DNA of 64,000 bases, taken from contig NZ_JAGQCY010000011.1 in NCBI RefSeq assembly GCF_024346455.1, positions 50,255 through 114,254 on the forward strand. Direction: 5' to 3'. The notes beneath the pieces are model-generated. The model was not told where the DNA came from. It saw only the letters and a list, made by a program, of their open reading frames with translations, and did not search any database. Position 1 is the stretch's first letter. Each line of letters begins with the position of its first letter. Of this stretch, positions 46,614-54,607 are shown in pieces. Position numbers and translations under genes: made by a program. This stretch comes from Cyanobium sp. Aljojuca 7A6. GTDB taxonomy: Bacteria; Cyanobacteriota; Cyanobacteriia; PCC-6307; Cyanobiaceae.

Positions 46614-47843
46614 ATGGCACGCGAGAAGTTCGAGAGGAACAAGCCTCACGTCAACATCGGCACCATCGGTCACGTTGACCACGGCAAGACCACCCTCACC
46701 GCCGCCATCACCAACGTGCTGGCGTCCCAAGGCATGGCCAAGGCCCAGGCCTACGACGAGATCGATGGCGCCCCTGAGGAGAAGGAGCGGGGGATCACGA
46801 TCAACACGGCCCACGTCGAGTACGAGACCAACAAGCGTCACTACGCCCACGTCGACTGCCCGGGCCACGCCGACTACGTGAAGAACATGATCACCGGTGC
46901 CGCCCAGATGGACGGCGCCATCCTGGTGGTCGCCGCCACCGACGGCCCCATGGCCCAGACCAAGGAACACATCCTTCTGGCCAAGCAGGTGGGCGTGCCC
47001 GCGCTGGTGGTATTCCTCAACAAGAAGGACATGGTCGACGACGAGGAGATCCTCGAACTCGTCGAACTGGAGATGCGTGAACTGCTCAGCAGCTACGACT
47101 TCCCTGGCGACGACATTCCCGTGATCGCCGGTTCGGCCCTCAAGGCCCTCGAGTACATCCAGGCGGGCAAGAAGGCCGTGCGTGGCGAAGACGAGTGGGT
47201 CGACAAGATCCTCGATCTGATGGATGCGGTGGACGAGGCCATCCCCGAGCCCGAGCGTGAGATCGACAAGCCCTTCCTGATGGCCGTCGAAGACGTCTTC
47301 TCGATCACCGGTCGCGGCACCGTCGCCACTGGCCGTATCGAGCGCGGCAAGGTGAAGGTGGGCGAAACCGTCCAGATCGTGGGCATCCGCGACACGCGGG
47401 AAACCACCGTGACCGGCGTGGAAATGTTCCGCAAGTTGCTCGACGAGGGCATGGCCGGCGACAACGTCGGTCTGCTCCTGCGCGGCGTCCAGAAAGAAGA
47501 CATCGAACGCGGCATGGTGCTGGTGAAGCCCAACTCCATCAAGCCCCACACCAAGTTCGAAGGTGAGGTTTACGTGCTCAAGAAGGAGGAGGGTGGCCGT
47601 CACACCCCCTTCTTCGCCGGCTACCGCCCGCAGTTCTACATCCGTACCACCGACGTGACCGGCCAGATCACCGCCTTCACCGCCGATGACGGCACCAACG
47701 TGGAGATGGTGATGCCCGGCGACCGCATCAAGATGAGCGCCGAGCTGATCTGCCCGGTCGCCATCGAGCAGGGCATGCGCTTCGCCATCCGCGAAGGCGG
47801 CCGCACCATCGGTGCCGGCGTGGTGTCCAAGATCGTTCTTTGA
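46614..47843 (+). CDS. tuf: Elongation factor Tu
   Basis: A 409-residue GTPase that delivers aminoacyl-tRNA to the ribosome. G1 is GHVDHGKT (19-26), G3 is DCPGHADY, G4 is NKKD, and domains 2 and 3 follow ([14 protein letters not shown]-terminus [15 protein letters not shown]). The length is the usual cyanobacterial one, some ten residues longer than E. coli EF-Tu because of an insertion in domain 2/3. It follows fusA by 42 bp and is followed by a probable terminator. Confidence 0.98.
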   Translation: MAREKFERNKPHVNIGTIGHVDHGKTTLTAAITNVLASQGMAKAQAYDEIDGAPEEKERGITINTAHVEYETNKRHYAHVDCPGHADYVKNMITGAAQMDGAILVVAATDGPMAQTKEHILLAKQVGVPALVVFLNKKDMVDDEEILELVELEMRELLSSYDFPGDDIPVIAGSALKALEYIQAGKKAVRGEDEWVDKILDLMDAVDEAIPEPEREIDKPFLMAVEDVFSITGRGTVATGRIERGKVKVGETVQIVGIRDTRETTVTGVEMFRKLLDEGMAGDNVGLLLRGVQKEDIERGMVLVKPNSIKPHTKFEGEVYVLKKEEGGRHTPFFAGYRPQFYIRTTDVTGQITAFTADDGTNVEMVMPGDRIKMSAELICPVAIEQGMRFAIREGGRTIGAGVVSKIVL

Positions 47844-47861
47844 GGCTGAACTAGCCTCACC

Positions 47862-47894
47862 GGGGGAGGAGCACCAAGGTGCTGCTCCCCCTTT
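47862..47894 (+). terminator. Probable terminator or attenuator after tuf
   Basis: GGGGGAG plus GAGCACC pairs with GGTGCTG plus CTCCCCC around AA, a stem of about 13-14 pairs, followed by only TTTC. The strong stem directly after the tuf stop codon suggests partial termination before rpsJ. Confidence 0.6.
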
Positions 47895-47974
47895 CGGAAC
47901 CACCGGTTCCCTGTGCACCTCGACAATCCGTTTCAGCGGCGCTGCCGCCGCCCTTCGCCCGCGCTTCCCTTCCG

Positions 47975-48295
47975 ATGACCGCCTCCATTCCCCAGCAGAA
48001 GATCCGCATCCGCCTGAAGGCCTTCGATCGCCGCATGCTGGATCTCTCCTGCGAAAAAATCATCGAAACCGCCGATCACACCGCTGCCACGGCGATCGGT
48101 CCAATCCCCCTGCCCACCAAACGCAAGATCTACTGCGTGCTGCGCTCGCCCCACGTCGACAAGGATTCCCGTGAGCACTTCGAGACCCGCACCCACCGGC
48201 GGATCATCGACATCTACAGCCCGAGCTCCAAGACCATCGACGCGCTGATGAAGCTTGACCTGCCGAGCGGCGTGGACATCGAAGTCAAACTCTGA
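47975..48295 (+). CDS. rpsJ: 30S ribosomal protein S10
   Basis: A 106-residue S10 ([48 protein letters not shown]). It belongs to the 30S head and, as NusE, to antitermination complexes. It ends the str-type cluster, as in other cyanobacteria where rpsJ follows tuf rather than heading the S10 operon. The ATG at 47975 is the family start. Confidence 0.97.
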   Translation: MTASIPQQKIRIRLKAFDRRMLDLSCEKIIETADHTAATAIGPIPLPTKRKIYCVLRSPHVDKDSREHFETRTHRRIIDIYSPSSKTIDALMKLDLPSGVDIEVKL

Positions 48296-48434
48296 TGGCG
48301 ATGGGGCCATCCGGCCTTCGCCGAGCTGGTCTGTCTTTCTAGGATCAATCAACACTTGAGTTGCTCTGGTTGATCCTTTCCTTCCCGACCTCCGATCGCC
48401 CCTCTCCACCTGCCGCCAGCGGCAACATCCTCGC

Positions 48435-49103
48435 GTGACTGATCTGGCCGTCAGGGAGTTGCCCCTGTTTCCCCTGCCTGATGTGGTGCTCTTCCCCCAG
48501 GAGGTGTTGCCGCTTCACATCTTCGAGCCGCGTTACCGCATGATGCTGCAGACGGCGATGTCGGAGGATCGACGCTTCGGAGTCGTGCGCTGGGACCCCC
48601 AGAACAAGCGGATGGCGGAGGTGGGTTGCTGCGCCGAAATCCTCCACTGCCAGGTTCAGGACGACGACCGCAGCAACATCGTGACCATGGGCCAGCAACG
48701 CTTCCGGGTCCTCAACATCGTGCGCGACACGCCCTTTCGTGTGGGCATGGTCAGCTGGATCGAGGACACCGTGAGCGAAAGCCACGAGGAGCTCGAAACC
48801 CTCACCAGCGATGTCACCCGGGCCCTGAGGGACGTCGTTGATCTCACCGGCAAGCTGATCGGCAAGCCCTCGTCCCTGCCCGCCGATCTGCCCGATCTGC
48901 CACGGGAGCTGTCCTTCTGGATCGGCGCCCATCTCGGCGGCCCGGTGGCTGATCACCAGCAGGCCCTGCTGGAGATCACCGACACCGGCGAGCGCCTGCG
49001 GCAGGAGTACGAATTGCTCGACCAGACCCGGCGGCAACTGGCGGCGCGCACCGTCCTCAAGGACACCTTCTCCAGCCTCGGCGGCGACGACGGCGAGACC
49101 TGA
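48435..49103 (+). CDS. LON peptidase substrate-binding domain protein
   Basis: A 222-residue protein consisting of the Lon N-terminal substrate-binding domain alone: RELPLFPLPDVVLFPQEVLP and LHIFEPRYRMML near the start and a helical C-terminal half. No AAA or protease domain follows. Such free-standing Lon-N proteins are widespread in cyanobacteria and in eukaryotes (cereblon-related) and are thought to bind unfolded substrates; the precise role is unknown. The start is GTG at 48435. Three bases separate its stop from the next gene, so the two are probably one transcript. Confidence 0.88.
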   Translation: MTDLAVRELPLFPLPDVVLFPQEVLPLHIFEPRYRMMLQTAMSEDRRFGVVRWDPQNKRMAEVGCCAEILHCQVQDDDRSNIVTMGQQRFRVLNIVRDTPFRVGMVSWIEDTVSESHEELETLTSDVTRALRDVVDLTGKLIGKPSSLPADLPDLPRELSFWIGAHLGGPVADHQQALLEITDTGERLRQEYELLDQTRRQLAARTVLKDTFSSLGGDDGET

Positions 49104-49106
49104 ACC

Positions 49107-50126
49107 ATGGCGAGCCTGCTTTCGGGCGGTGTGCTGCTGCCCCTCCTGGTGGCGGGGGCTGTCCTTGCCGCCGTTCTGGTGGCCCTGCTCTGGCAGCGCC
49201 GGTCGCGGGCCTATCTCTCCACGGCCAGCGTGGCTGCCGCCTATGACCGCTGGACGGACGACCGTCTGCTGGAGCGGCTCTGGGGCGAGCATGTGCACCT
49301 GGGGCACTACGGCGATCCCCCCGGATCACGGGATTTCCGGGCCGCCAAGGCCGCCTTCGTCCACGAACTGGTCCGCTGGAGCGGCCTCGACCATCTGCCC
49401 CCCGGCAGCCGGGTGCTGGATGTGGGCTGCGGCATCGGCGGCAGTGCCCGGATCCTTGCCCGGGACTACGGCTTCGAGGTGCTGGGCATCAGCATCAGTC
49501 CGGCCCAGATCGCCCGGGCCAGGGAACTCACCCCAGCCGACCTGCCCGGCTGCCGCTTCGCCGTGATGGATGCCCTGGATCTGGATCTTCCCGACGGAAG
49601 CCCTGATGGTGGCCCCGACGGTGGCTTCGACGCGGTCTGGAGCGTGGAGGCTGGCCCCCACATGCCCGACAAGCAGCGCTATGCCGATGAGATGCTGCGC
49701 GTGCTGCGGCCCGGCGGCTGCCTGGCCGTGGCCGACTGGAACCGCCGCGACCCGGCCGTCGCCCCGATGAACCGCCTGGAGCGTTGGGTGATGCGCCAGT
49801 TGCTCGACCAGTGGGCCCATCCGGAGTTCGCCAGTATCCCTTCCCTGAAAAGAAACCTGGAGACCAGCCCCTGGAACCGCGGCCTGCCGATCAGCACCGC
49901 TGACTGGACCCGGCCCACCCTGCCCTCCTGGGTGGATTCGATCGTTGAGGGGGTGCGACGCCCCGGGGCGGTGCTGGGTCTGGGACCCCGGGCCGTGGTT
50001 CAGGGCCTGCGGGAAACGCCGACGCTGCTGTTGATGCACTGGGCCTTCCGCACCGGCCTGATGCAGTTCGGCGTCTTCCGGGGGCCCTTGCCTGCAAGCC
50101 ATGGCTCCCAAGGTCAGCGGCGTTGA
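49107..50126 (+). CDS. MPBQ/MSBQ methyltransferase (tocopherol and plastoquinone pathway)
   Basis: A 339-residue S-adenosylmethionine methyltransferase with an N-terminal membrane anchor (LLPLLVAGAVLAAVLVALLW). The SAM pocket is VLDVGCGIGGSARILARDYG. Several long stretches agree with Synechocystis sll0418 as I remember it: VAAAYDRWTDDRLLERLWGE, HVHLGHYGDPPGS, WSVEAGPHMPDKQRYADEML, RQLLDQWAHPEFASI. That enzyme methylates 2-methyl-6-phytyl- and 2-methyl-6-solanesyl-benzoquinol. A short Asp/Gly/Pro insertion (SPDGGPDGG) near residue 160 is unusual. It is downstream of the Lon-N gene and convergent with pheA. Confidence 0.9.
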   Translation: MASLLSGGVLLPLLVAGAVLAAVLVALLWQRRSRAYLSTASVAAAYDRWTDDRLLERLWGEHVHLGHYGDPPGSRDFRAAKAAFVHELVRWSGLDHLPPGSRVLDVGCGIGGSARILARDYGFEVLGISISPAQIARARELTPADLPGCRFAVMDALDLDLPDGSPDGGPDGGFDAVWSVEAGPHMPDKQRYADEMLRVLRPGGCLAVADWNRRDPAVAPMNRLERWVMRQLLDQWAHPEFASIPSLKRNLETSPWNRGLPISTADWTRPTLPSWVDSIVEGVRRPGAVLGLGPRAVVQGLRETPTLLLMHWAFRTGLMQFGVFRGPLPASHGSQGQRR

Positions 50127-50141
50127 TCCCCGCTCCGGTCC

Positions 50142-50987
50142 TCAGAGCCCCTTGTCCTCGGCGGCAAGGTTGGTGAGGGGGTAGGCGCCGAAGAGGGCCA
50201 GATGCTCGCAGAGGGGGGTGAGATCGGCGATGGCCCCGTCCAGAGGGGCCGCTCCCTCGGCAAGCTCGAGATCGACGAAAAAGATGTATTCACCCATTTC
50301 CCGCTTGGAGGGGCGCGACTCGATACGGCTCATGTTCAACCCCTGCCGGGCGAAACAGCCCAGGGACTCCAGCAGCGCACCAGGGCGGTTGGAATGGAGC
50401 GAGAAGGCCAGGCTGGCATGAGGACCGCGGTGGGAGCGTTCCCCCCGCCGCAGCAGCAGAAAACGGGTGCAGTTGCCGGGCACATCGTTGATCGGGTAAG
50501 CCAGCACCTCCAGGCCATGCTCGGCGGCCGCCTCCAACGAGGCGATGGCCCCCCGGAAGCGGCTGCCCCGCACCAGCCGGGCCGCCTCGGCGGTGGAGCT
50601 GGTGGGCAGCTGCAGGGCCTGGGGCAGCTGTTCCCCCAGCCACAGGCTGCACTGGGCCAGGGCCTGGGGGTGGGAGAGCACTTCACTGATCGCCTCCAGC
50701 GGGCCACTGCCCACCAGGGCATGGCGGATGGGAAGCACCAGGGCCCGAGCCACCGCCAGGTCCGGGTGCTCCCAAAGGGCATCGAGACAGCTGGTGACGC
50801 CCCCCTCGACGGAGTTCTCCACCGGCACCACCGCCAGTTCGCAATCAGCGTCGGCCAGGGCCCTGATCACGGCGCGGATGCCCTGCTGGGGCACAAAATC
50901 CACCCCCTCCAGGCCCTCCAGGACCGCCAGTCGCTGCGCCGCCTGCTCGCCGTAGGTGCCGACGGGACCGAGGAAGGCAAGACGCAT
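50142..50987 (-). CDS. pheA: Prephenate dehydratase
   Basis: A 281-residue enzyme that converts prephenate to phenylpyruvate for phenylalanine synthesis. The N-terminal catalytic region has AFLGPVGTYGEQAA, VVPVENSVEGGV and the catalytic threonine in NCTRFLLL. The C-terminal ACT domain (SLAFSLHSNRPGALLESLG, ESRPSKREMGEYIFF) is the phenylalanine-sensing site. There is no chorismate mutase domain. The ATG at 50987 is preferred because MRLAFLGP is the family start; an in-frame ATG at 51023 would add 12 residues and intrude on the promoter region shared with the divergent DUF1997 gene. Confidence 0.95.
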   Translation of the reverse strand: MRLAFLGPVGTYGEQAAQRLAVLEGLEGVDFVPQQGIRAVIRALADADCELAVVPVENSVEGGVTSCLDALWEHPDLAVARALVLPIRHALVGSGPLEAISEVLSHPQALAQCSLWLGEQLPQALQLPTSSTAEAARLVRGSRFRGAIASLEAAAEHGLEVLAYPINDVPGNCTRFLLLRRGERSHRGPHASLAFSLHSNRPGALLESLGCFARQGLNMSRIESRPSKREMGEYIFFVDLELAEGAAPLDGAIADLTPLCEHLALFGAYPLTNLAAEDKGL

Positions 50988-51043
50988 GGCGGTGGGGCGG
51001 TCTGGGGTGATCGGTAGGATCATGGCCTGCCGGCCCGCAGGCC

Positions 51044-51556
51044 ATGTCCCTGGCCTTCAGCGCCAGCCAGCAACTCGACCTTCCGGTGCTCAGCGAAGCC
51101 GATCGCCTGCCCGCCTATCTGGACGACGAGGAGCGGGTGGTTCACGCCCTGCTCGATCCCCGCCAGCTCGAACCCCTCGGCCCGGGCCGCTACCGCTACA
51201 CGGTGAGCCAGGTGAAGGTGTTCCAGCTGAAGATCCAGCCGGTGGTGGAGCTGCAGGTCGCGCATCGCGACGGCCGGCTGGAGTTGGAGGCCCTTGATTG
51301 CCAGCTGGAGGGGCTGGGACTGGTGGAGGATTTCCGCCTCGGCCTCTGCTCCTGGCTCGCCGCGGCCGACGGCGGCCTGACCGGCGAAGCCAGCCTCTCG
51401 GTGACGGTGAGCCGTCCCGCCCTGCTGCAACTGATCCCCCCCAAGGTGCTGGAGGCCACCGGCCGCTCGGTGCTCGGCGGCATCCTGCTGGGCATCAGCT
51501 CCCGGGTGAGTCAGCAGCTGCTGGGGGACTTCCAGCGCTGGTGCCGTTCGAGCTGA
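51044..51556 (+). CDS. DUF1997 family protein
   Basis: A 170-residue soluble protein found widely in cyanobacteria and plastids, with the beta-rich body ([21 protein letters not shown]) and helical C-terminus ([20 protein letters not shown]) of DUF1997. The function is unknown. It is divergent from pheA, and its last 62 bases overlap the 3' end of rnhB on the opposite strand. Confidence 0.82.
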   Translation: MSLAFSASQQLDLPVLSEADRLPAYLDDEERVVHALLDPRQLEPLGPGRYRYTVSQVKVFQLKIQPVVELQVAHRDGRLELEALDCQLEGLGLVEDFRLGLCSWLAAADGGLTGEASLSVTVSRPALLQLIPPKVLEATGRSVLGGILLGISSRVSQQLLGDFQRWCRSS

Positions 51557-52238
51557 GAAAGCTGCGGCGGTGCAGGGGGGTGGGCCCCAGCCGCAGGATC
51601 GCTTCGCGGTGCTGGGGCGTCCCATAGCCGGCATGGCGCTCCAAACCGTAGCCGGGATAGCGCAGCGCCAGGCGCGCCAGCAGGGCATCCCGTTCCTGCT
51701 TGGCCAGCACGCTGGCGGCGGCGATCGCCGCACAACGGCCATCGCCGCCCACCAGGGTGGTCTGGGGCCCAGGCCACGGCCTCAAGGGAAGCACCCCATC
51801 CACCAGCAGCAGCAGGGGCGGCCTGGACAGGCGTTGCAGCGCCCGGAGCATCGCCCATTCGGTGGCCAGGCGCAGACCCCAGCGGTCGATTTCACTGGCG
51901 CTCGCCTGCCCAAGGGCCCAGGCCAGGGCGTGCTGCCGGATCAGGGGAACCAGGGCCTGCCGGCGCCTGGCGGTGAGCTTCTTGCTGTCGTTGAGGCCCA
52001 CCGCCACCAGGGGCGCGAGGGCCACCGGCGGCAGCACCACGGCGGCGGCGAACACCGGCCCGAACAGGCTGCCCCGACCAACCTCATCCACCCCGGCACA
52101 GGAGGAGGGGTCGAGGCCTCCCCAGACTGGGGCGTCGGATCGCCAGAGGGCCTCGGATCGCCCAAGGGCCTGGGGGCCGCGCCGATCAGCCCGAGGCAGA
52201 GGAACGGCGCCGGCGCCGGCGCGGTTCGCCGGCGTCAC
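51495..52238 (-). CDS. rnhB: Ribonuclease HII
   Basis: A 247-residue enzyme that removes ribonucleotides and RNA primers from DNA. Catalytic motifs: [15 protein letters not shown] (Asp, Glu), [19 protein letters not shown] (Asp) and [12 protein letters not shown]. The N-terminal 45 residues before the core are proline/arginine-rich and not conserved. The start used is GTG at 52236-52238, inside the 3' end of rne (53-base same-strand overlap in another frame), implying translational coupling; no other start codon occurs before the conserved core. The 3' end overlaps the DUF1997 gene antisense. Confidence 0.92.
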   Translation of the reverse strand: MTPANRAGAGAVPLPRADRRGPQALGRSEALWRSDAPVWGGLDPSSCAGVDEVGRGSLFGPVFAAAVVLPPVALAPLVAVGLNDSKKLTARRRQALVPLIRQHALAWALGQASASEIDRWGLRLATEWAMLRALQRLSRPPLLLLVDGVLPLRPWPGPQTTLVGGDGRCAAIAAASVLAKQERDALLARLALRYPGYGLERHAGYGTPQHREAILRLGPTPLHRRSFLSSNGTSAGSPPAAADSPGS

Positions 52239-54231
52239 TGGAGCCGGCCTCGGCCTCTGGCCCAGCGGCGGCCGCCGCCACCGGGACTGGCGCGGCCACC
52301 GGCGTGGACCTGCTGGAGGAGCGGCGGCTGGGCAGCGCCACGCTGACGAGCTCGGCAGGAGCAGAGACAGCCTCGACTTCGAACGGGGCCGGTGTGATCT
52401 CCAGGATGGGAATCATCTCGTGGTGATCAGGGGCCTCGGTGGATTCGGAGGTGTCGAAGGCTTCGGAGGGGTCAGAAGCTTCGAAGACGTCAGCAACCTC
52501 AGTGGCTTCAGCCGAACCATTGCGCCCCTCGCCGTTCCTGCCGCGCCGGCGGCGCCGGGAGCCGCTGGCGGCCAGCTGCTGGCGGGCTTCCTCGATGACA
52601 GCCTCGGGATCGGCATCGGGGCGAACCACGCGCACCATCAGGCTCTCTCCGGAGGGGATCGGATCCAGCAGCAACGCTGGGCTCAGGCCCATCCAGCCAT
52701 ACACCAGCTCCTGCTCAGCGTCCATCGGCACGGCCAGCACCTCAGGCTCCTGGCGGCGCTGGGGCGCATCGGTGGAGGGGGTGGGCTCCTGGGGGGCAGG
52801 CACCACGGCGGCGCCGTTGCCACCGCCCTCGGCGAACCCACTCGACGCCTGGCCCTCGGCTTCGGTACCCCGGCCACCGCGACCACCGCGCCGCCGCCGG
52901 CCACTGCTGCCGGCCTCAGCACTCCCGTTGGCGGGGCTGGCCACTTCGGCCCGGGCCGAGGCCGCCGATCGCACCAGGCCGGAGACCGTGGCCAGGGGCT
53001 GGAGGGTGTCCTTGCCGGGGAGCACGGCCACATGGCCCAGGCCCCCACAGCTGGGGCAGGCCCGTCCGAACAGTTCATAGATGTTCTGACCCTGGCGTTT
53101 GCGGGTCAGCTCCACCAGGCCGAGCTCAGTGAGCTGGGCGATCTGGGGACGGGCCGTGTCGTCCCGGGAGGCCTGGGTGAAGTGCTCCAGCAGCTGCAGC
53201 TGGTCACGCCGGGACTCCATGTCGATGAAGTCGATGATCACCACGCCGCCGATGTTGCGCAGCTTCAGCTGGCGGGCGATCTCCACGGCCGCCTCGCAGT
53301 TGGTCCACAGGACCGTCTCACGGGCGTTGGCCGAGCGGGTGAACGATCCGGAGTTGACGTCGATGACCGTCAGAGCCTCGGTGGGCTCGATGATCACGTA
53401 GCCGCCGGAGGGAAGATCCACCCGGGGCTTGAGGGCATCGCGGATGGCCGCATTGACCCGATAGTGCTCAAGGATCTCGGTGGATTCGCCGTGGTGCTCC
53501 ACCAGCAGATTGGCCTGGTCGGAGCCGAGGAAGGCATTGACCCGCGCCACCGCATCGGGGCTGTCGACCACCACGCGCAACACATCGGGGCTGTACAGGT
53601 CGCGCAGCACCCGGTGGATGAAATCCTCATCGCGGTTGAGAAGCACCGGCGGTGAGGCCGTCTCAGCGGCCTGCTGAATCGACTCCCACTGGCGCAGCAG
53701 ACCCTCAAGGTCGTCGATCAGCATGTCTTCGCTAACGTCCTCGGCCTCGGTACGGATCAGCAGACCGGCGCCGGGGGGCTTGATCAGCACGCCGAGGGCC
53801 CGCAGCCGGTTGCGCTCGTTCTCGCCATTGATGCGGCGGGAGATGTTGACCCCCTGGCCGTGGGGCTGCAGCACCAGGAAGCGGCCAGGCAGGGAGAGGT
53901 TGCCGGTGAGGCGCGGCCCCTTGGTGCCCGTGGGCTCCTTCATCACCTGGACGAGCACCTTCTGCCTCGGCTCGAGCAGCTCGGTGATGCCGGCGCCGCC
54001 CTTCTTCAGACGCAGGGGTCCGAGGTCGGTGATGTGGATGAAGCCGTTCTTCTCGCTTTCTCCGATGTTGACGAAGGCCGCATCGATCCCGGGCAACACG
54101 TTTTCAACGGTTCCGAGATAGACGTCGCCAATCTGGTAGCGACCCTGGGCGACGATCAGTTCATCGACGCGTTCCTCGTTGAGCACTGCGGCGATCCGCA
54201 ACTGCTCAGCGATGACGATCTGCTGGGGCAT
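52186..54231 (-). CDS. rne: Ribonuclease E/G
   Basis: A 681-residue endoribonuclease, the core of mRNA decay and rRNA processing in cyanobacteria. It starts [20 protein letters not shown], followed by an S1 domain (about 35-120), the 5' sensor/RNase H-like region, the catalytic site around [14 protein letters not shown], and the zinc-link [10 protein letters not shown]. The C-terminal 250 residues are low complexity, with arginine-rich patches ([20 protein letters not shown]) and an arginine-rich end ([11 protein letters not shown]), the short cyanobacterial type of tail. The frame is open further upstream, but the ATG at 54231 is the family start. The mRNA leader has a strong hairpin. Confidence 0.96.
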   Translation of the reverse strand: MPQQIVIAEQLRIAAVLNEERVDELIVAQGRYQIGDVYLGTVENVLPGIDAAFVNIGESEKNGFIHITDLGPLRLKKGGAGITELLEPRQKVLVQVMKEPTGTKGPRLTGNLSLPGRFLVLQPHGQGVNISRRINGENERNRLRALGVLIKPPGAGLLIRTEAEDVSEDMLIDDLEGLLRQWESIQQAAETASPPVLLNRDEDFIHRVLRDLYSPDVLRVVVDSPDAVARVNAFLGSDQANLLVEHHGESTEILEHYRVNAAIRDALKPRVDLPSGGYVIIEPTEALTVIDVNSGSFTRSANARETVLWTNCEAAVEIARQLKLRNIGGVVIIDFIDMESRRDQLQLLEHFTQASRDDTARPQIAQLTELGLVELTRKRQGQNIYELFGRACPSCGGLGHVAVLPGKDTLQPLATVSGLVRSAASARAEVASPANGSAEAGSSGRRRRGGRGGRGTEAEGQASSGFAEGGGNGAAVVPAPQEPTPSTDAPQRRQEPEVLAVPMDAEQELVYGWMGLSPALLLDPIPSGESLMVRVVRPDADPEAVIEEARQQLAASGSRRRRRGRNGEGRNGSAEATEVADVFEASDPSEAFDTSESTEAPDHHEMIPILEITPAPFEVEAVSAPAELVSVALPSRRSSSRSTPVAAPVPVAAAAAGPEAEAGSSDAGEPRRRRRRSSASG

Positions 54232-54607
54232 GGAAGAGATGGTGGGCTCTGTGGAGCCCTGCCAGAGGGCAGGTGGAGGGAAGGAATCGGACGCCGACCA
54301 TGGCGGTCGCGCAGCCACTGAAGAGGAACAGACCAACTCCGGAAGCAATGGAGCCGGCTGTTTGCCTGGTACAGGCCCTTGATGTCAAGGGCCTGAGGAG
54401 AAGCAAAGACGTCGTCGGGCCGGCAGCGTGGCGGAAGGGTTGTCTTCCCTTCCCGATGCGAAGCAACGAAGACCGAACCAAGCAGTGTTGACTGTGATCG
54501 CGCTTACGCCGAGAAGCTTCTAGAAAGCATCTCTGTTGCAGAAGCGTCTGGGCGGAGGAGGAAGAAGGGAAGGATCCCCGCGATTCCTTTCTCCGTCTAG
54601 GGCGAAC
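54232..54607 (-). promoter_or_regulatory. rne leader and upstream region, no gene
   Basis: This 376-base gap upstream of rne is less GC-rich than the genes around it and has no credible protein gene. It probably holds the rne promoter and a long 5' leader; cyanobacterial and enterobacterial rne leaders are known to be targets of RNase E itself. A perfect hairpin lies at 54372-54395. I did not find a convincing -10/-35 pair. Confidence 0.5.
54372..54395 (-). promoter_or_regulatory. Perfect hairpin in the rne leader
   Basis: CAGGCCCTTGA and TCAAGGGCCTG are exact inverted copies separated by TG, giving a stem of at least 9-10 pairs with a small loop, about 140 bases before the rne start codon. 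There is no T run after it in either direction, so it is not a standard terminator. Confidence 0.6.
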
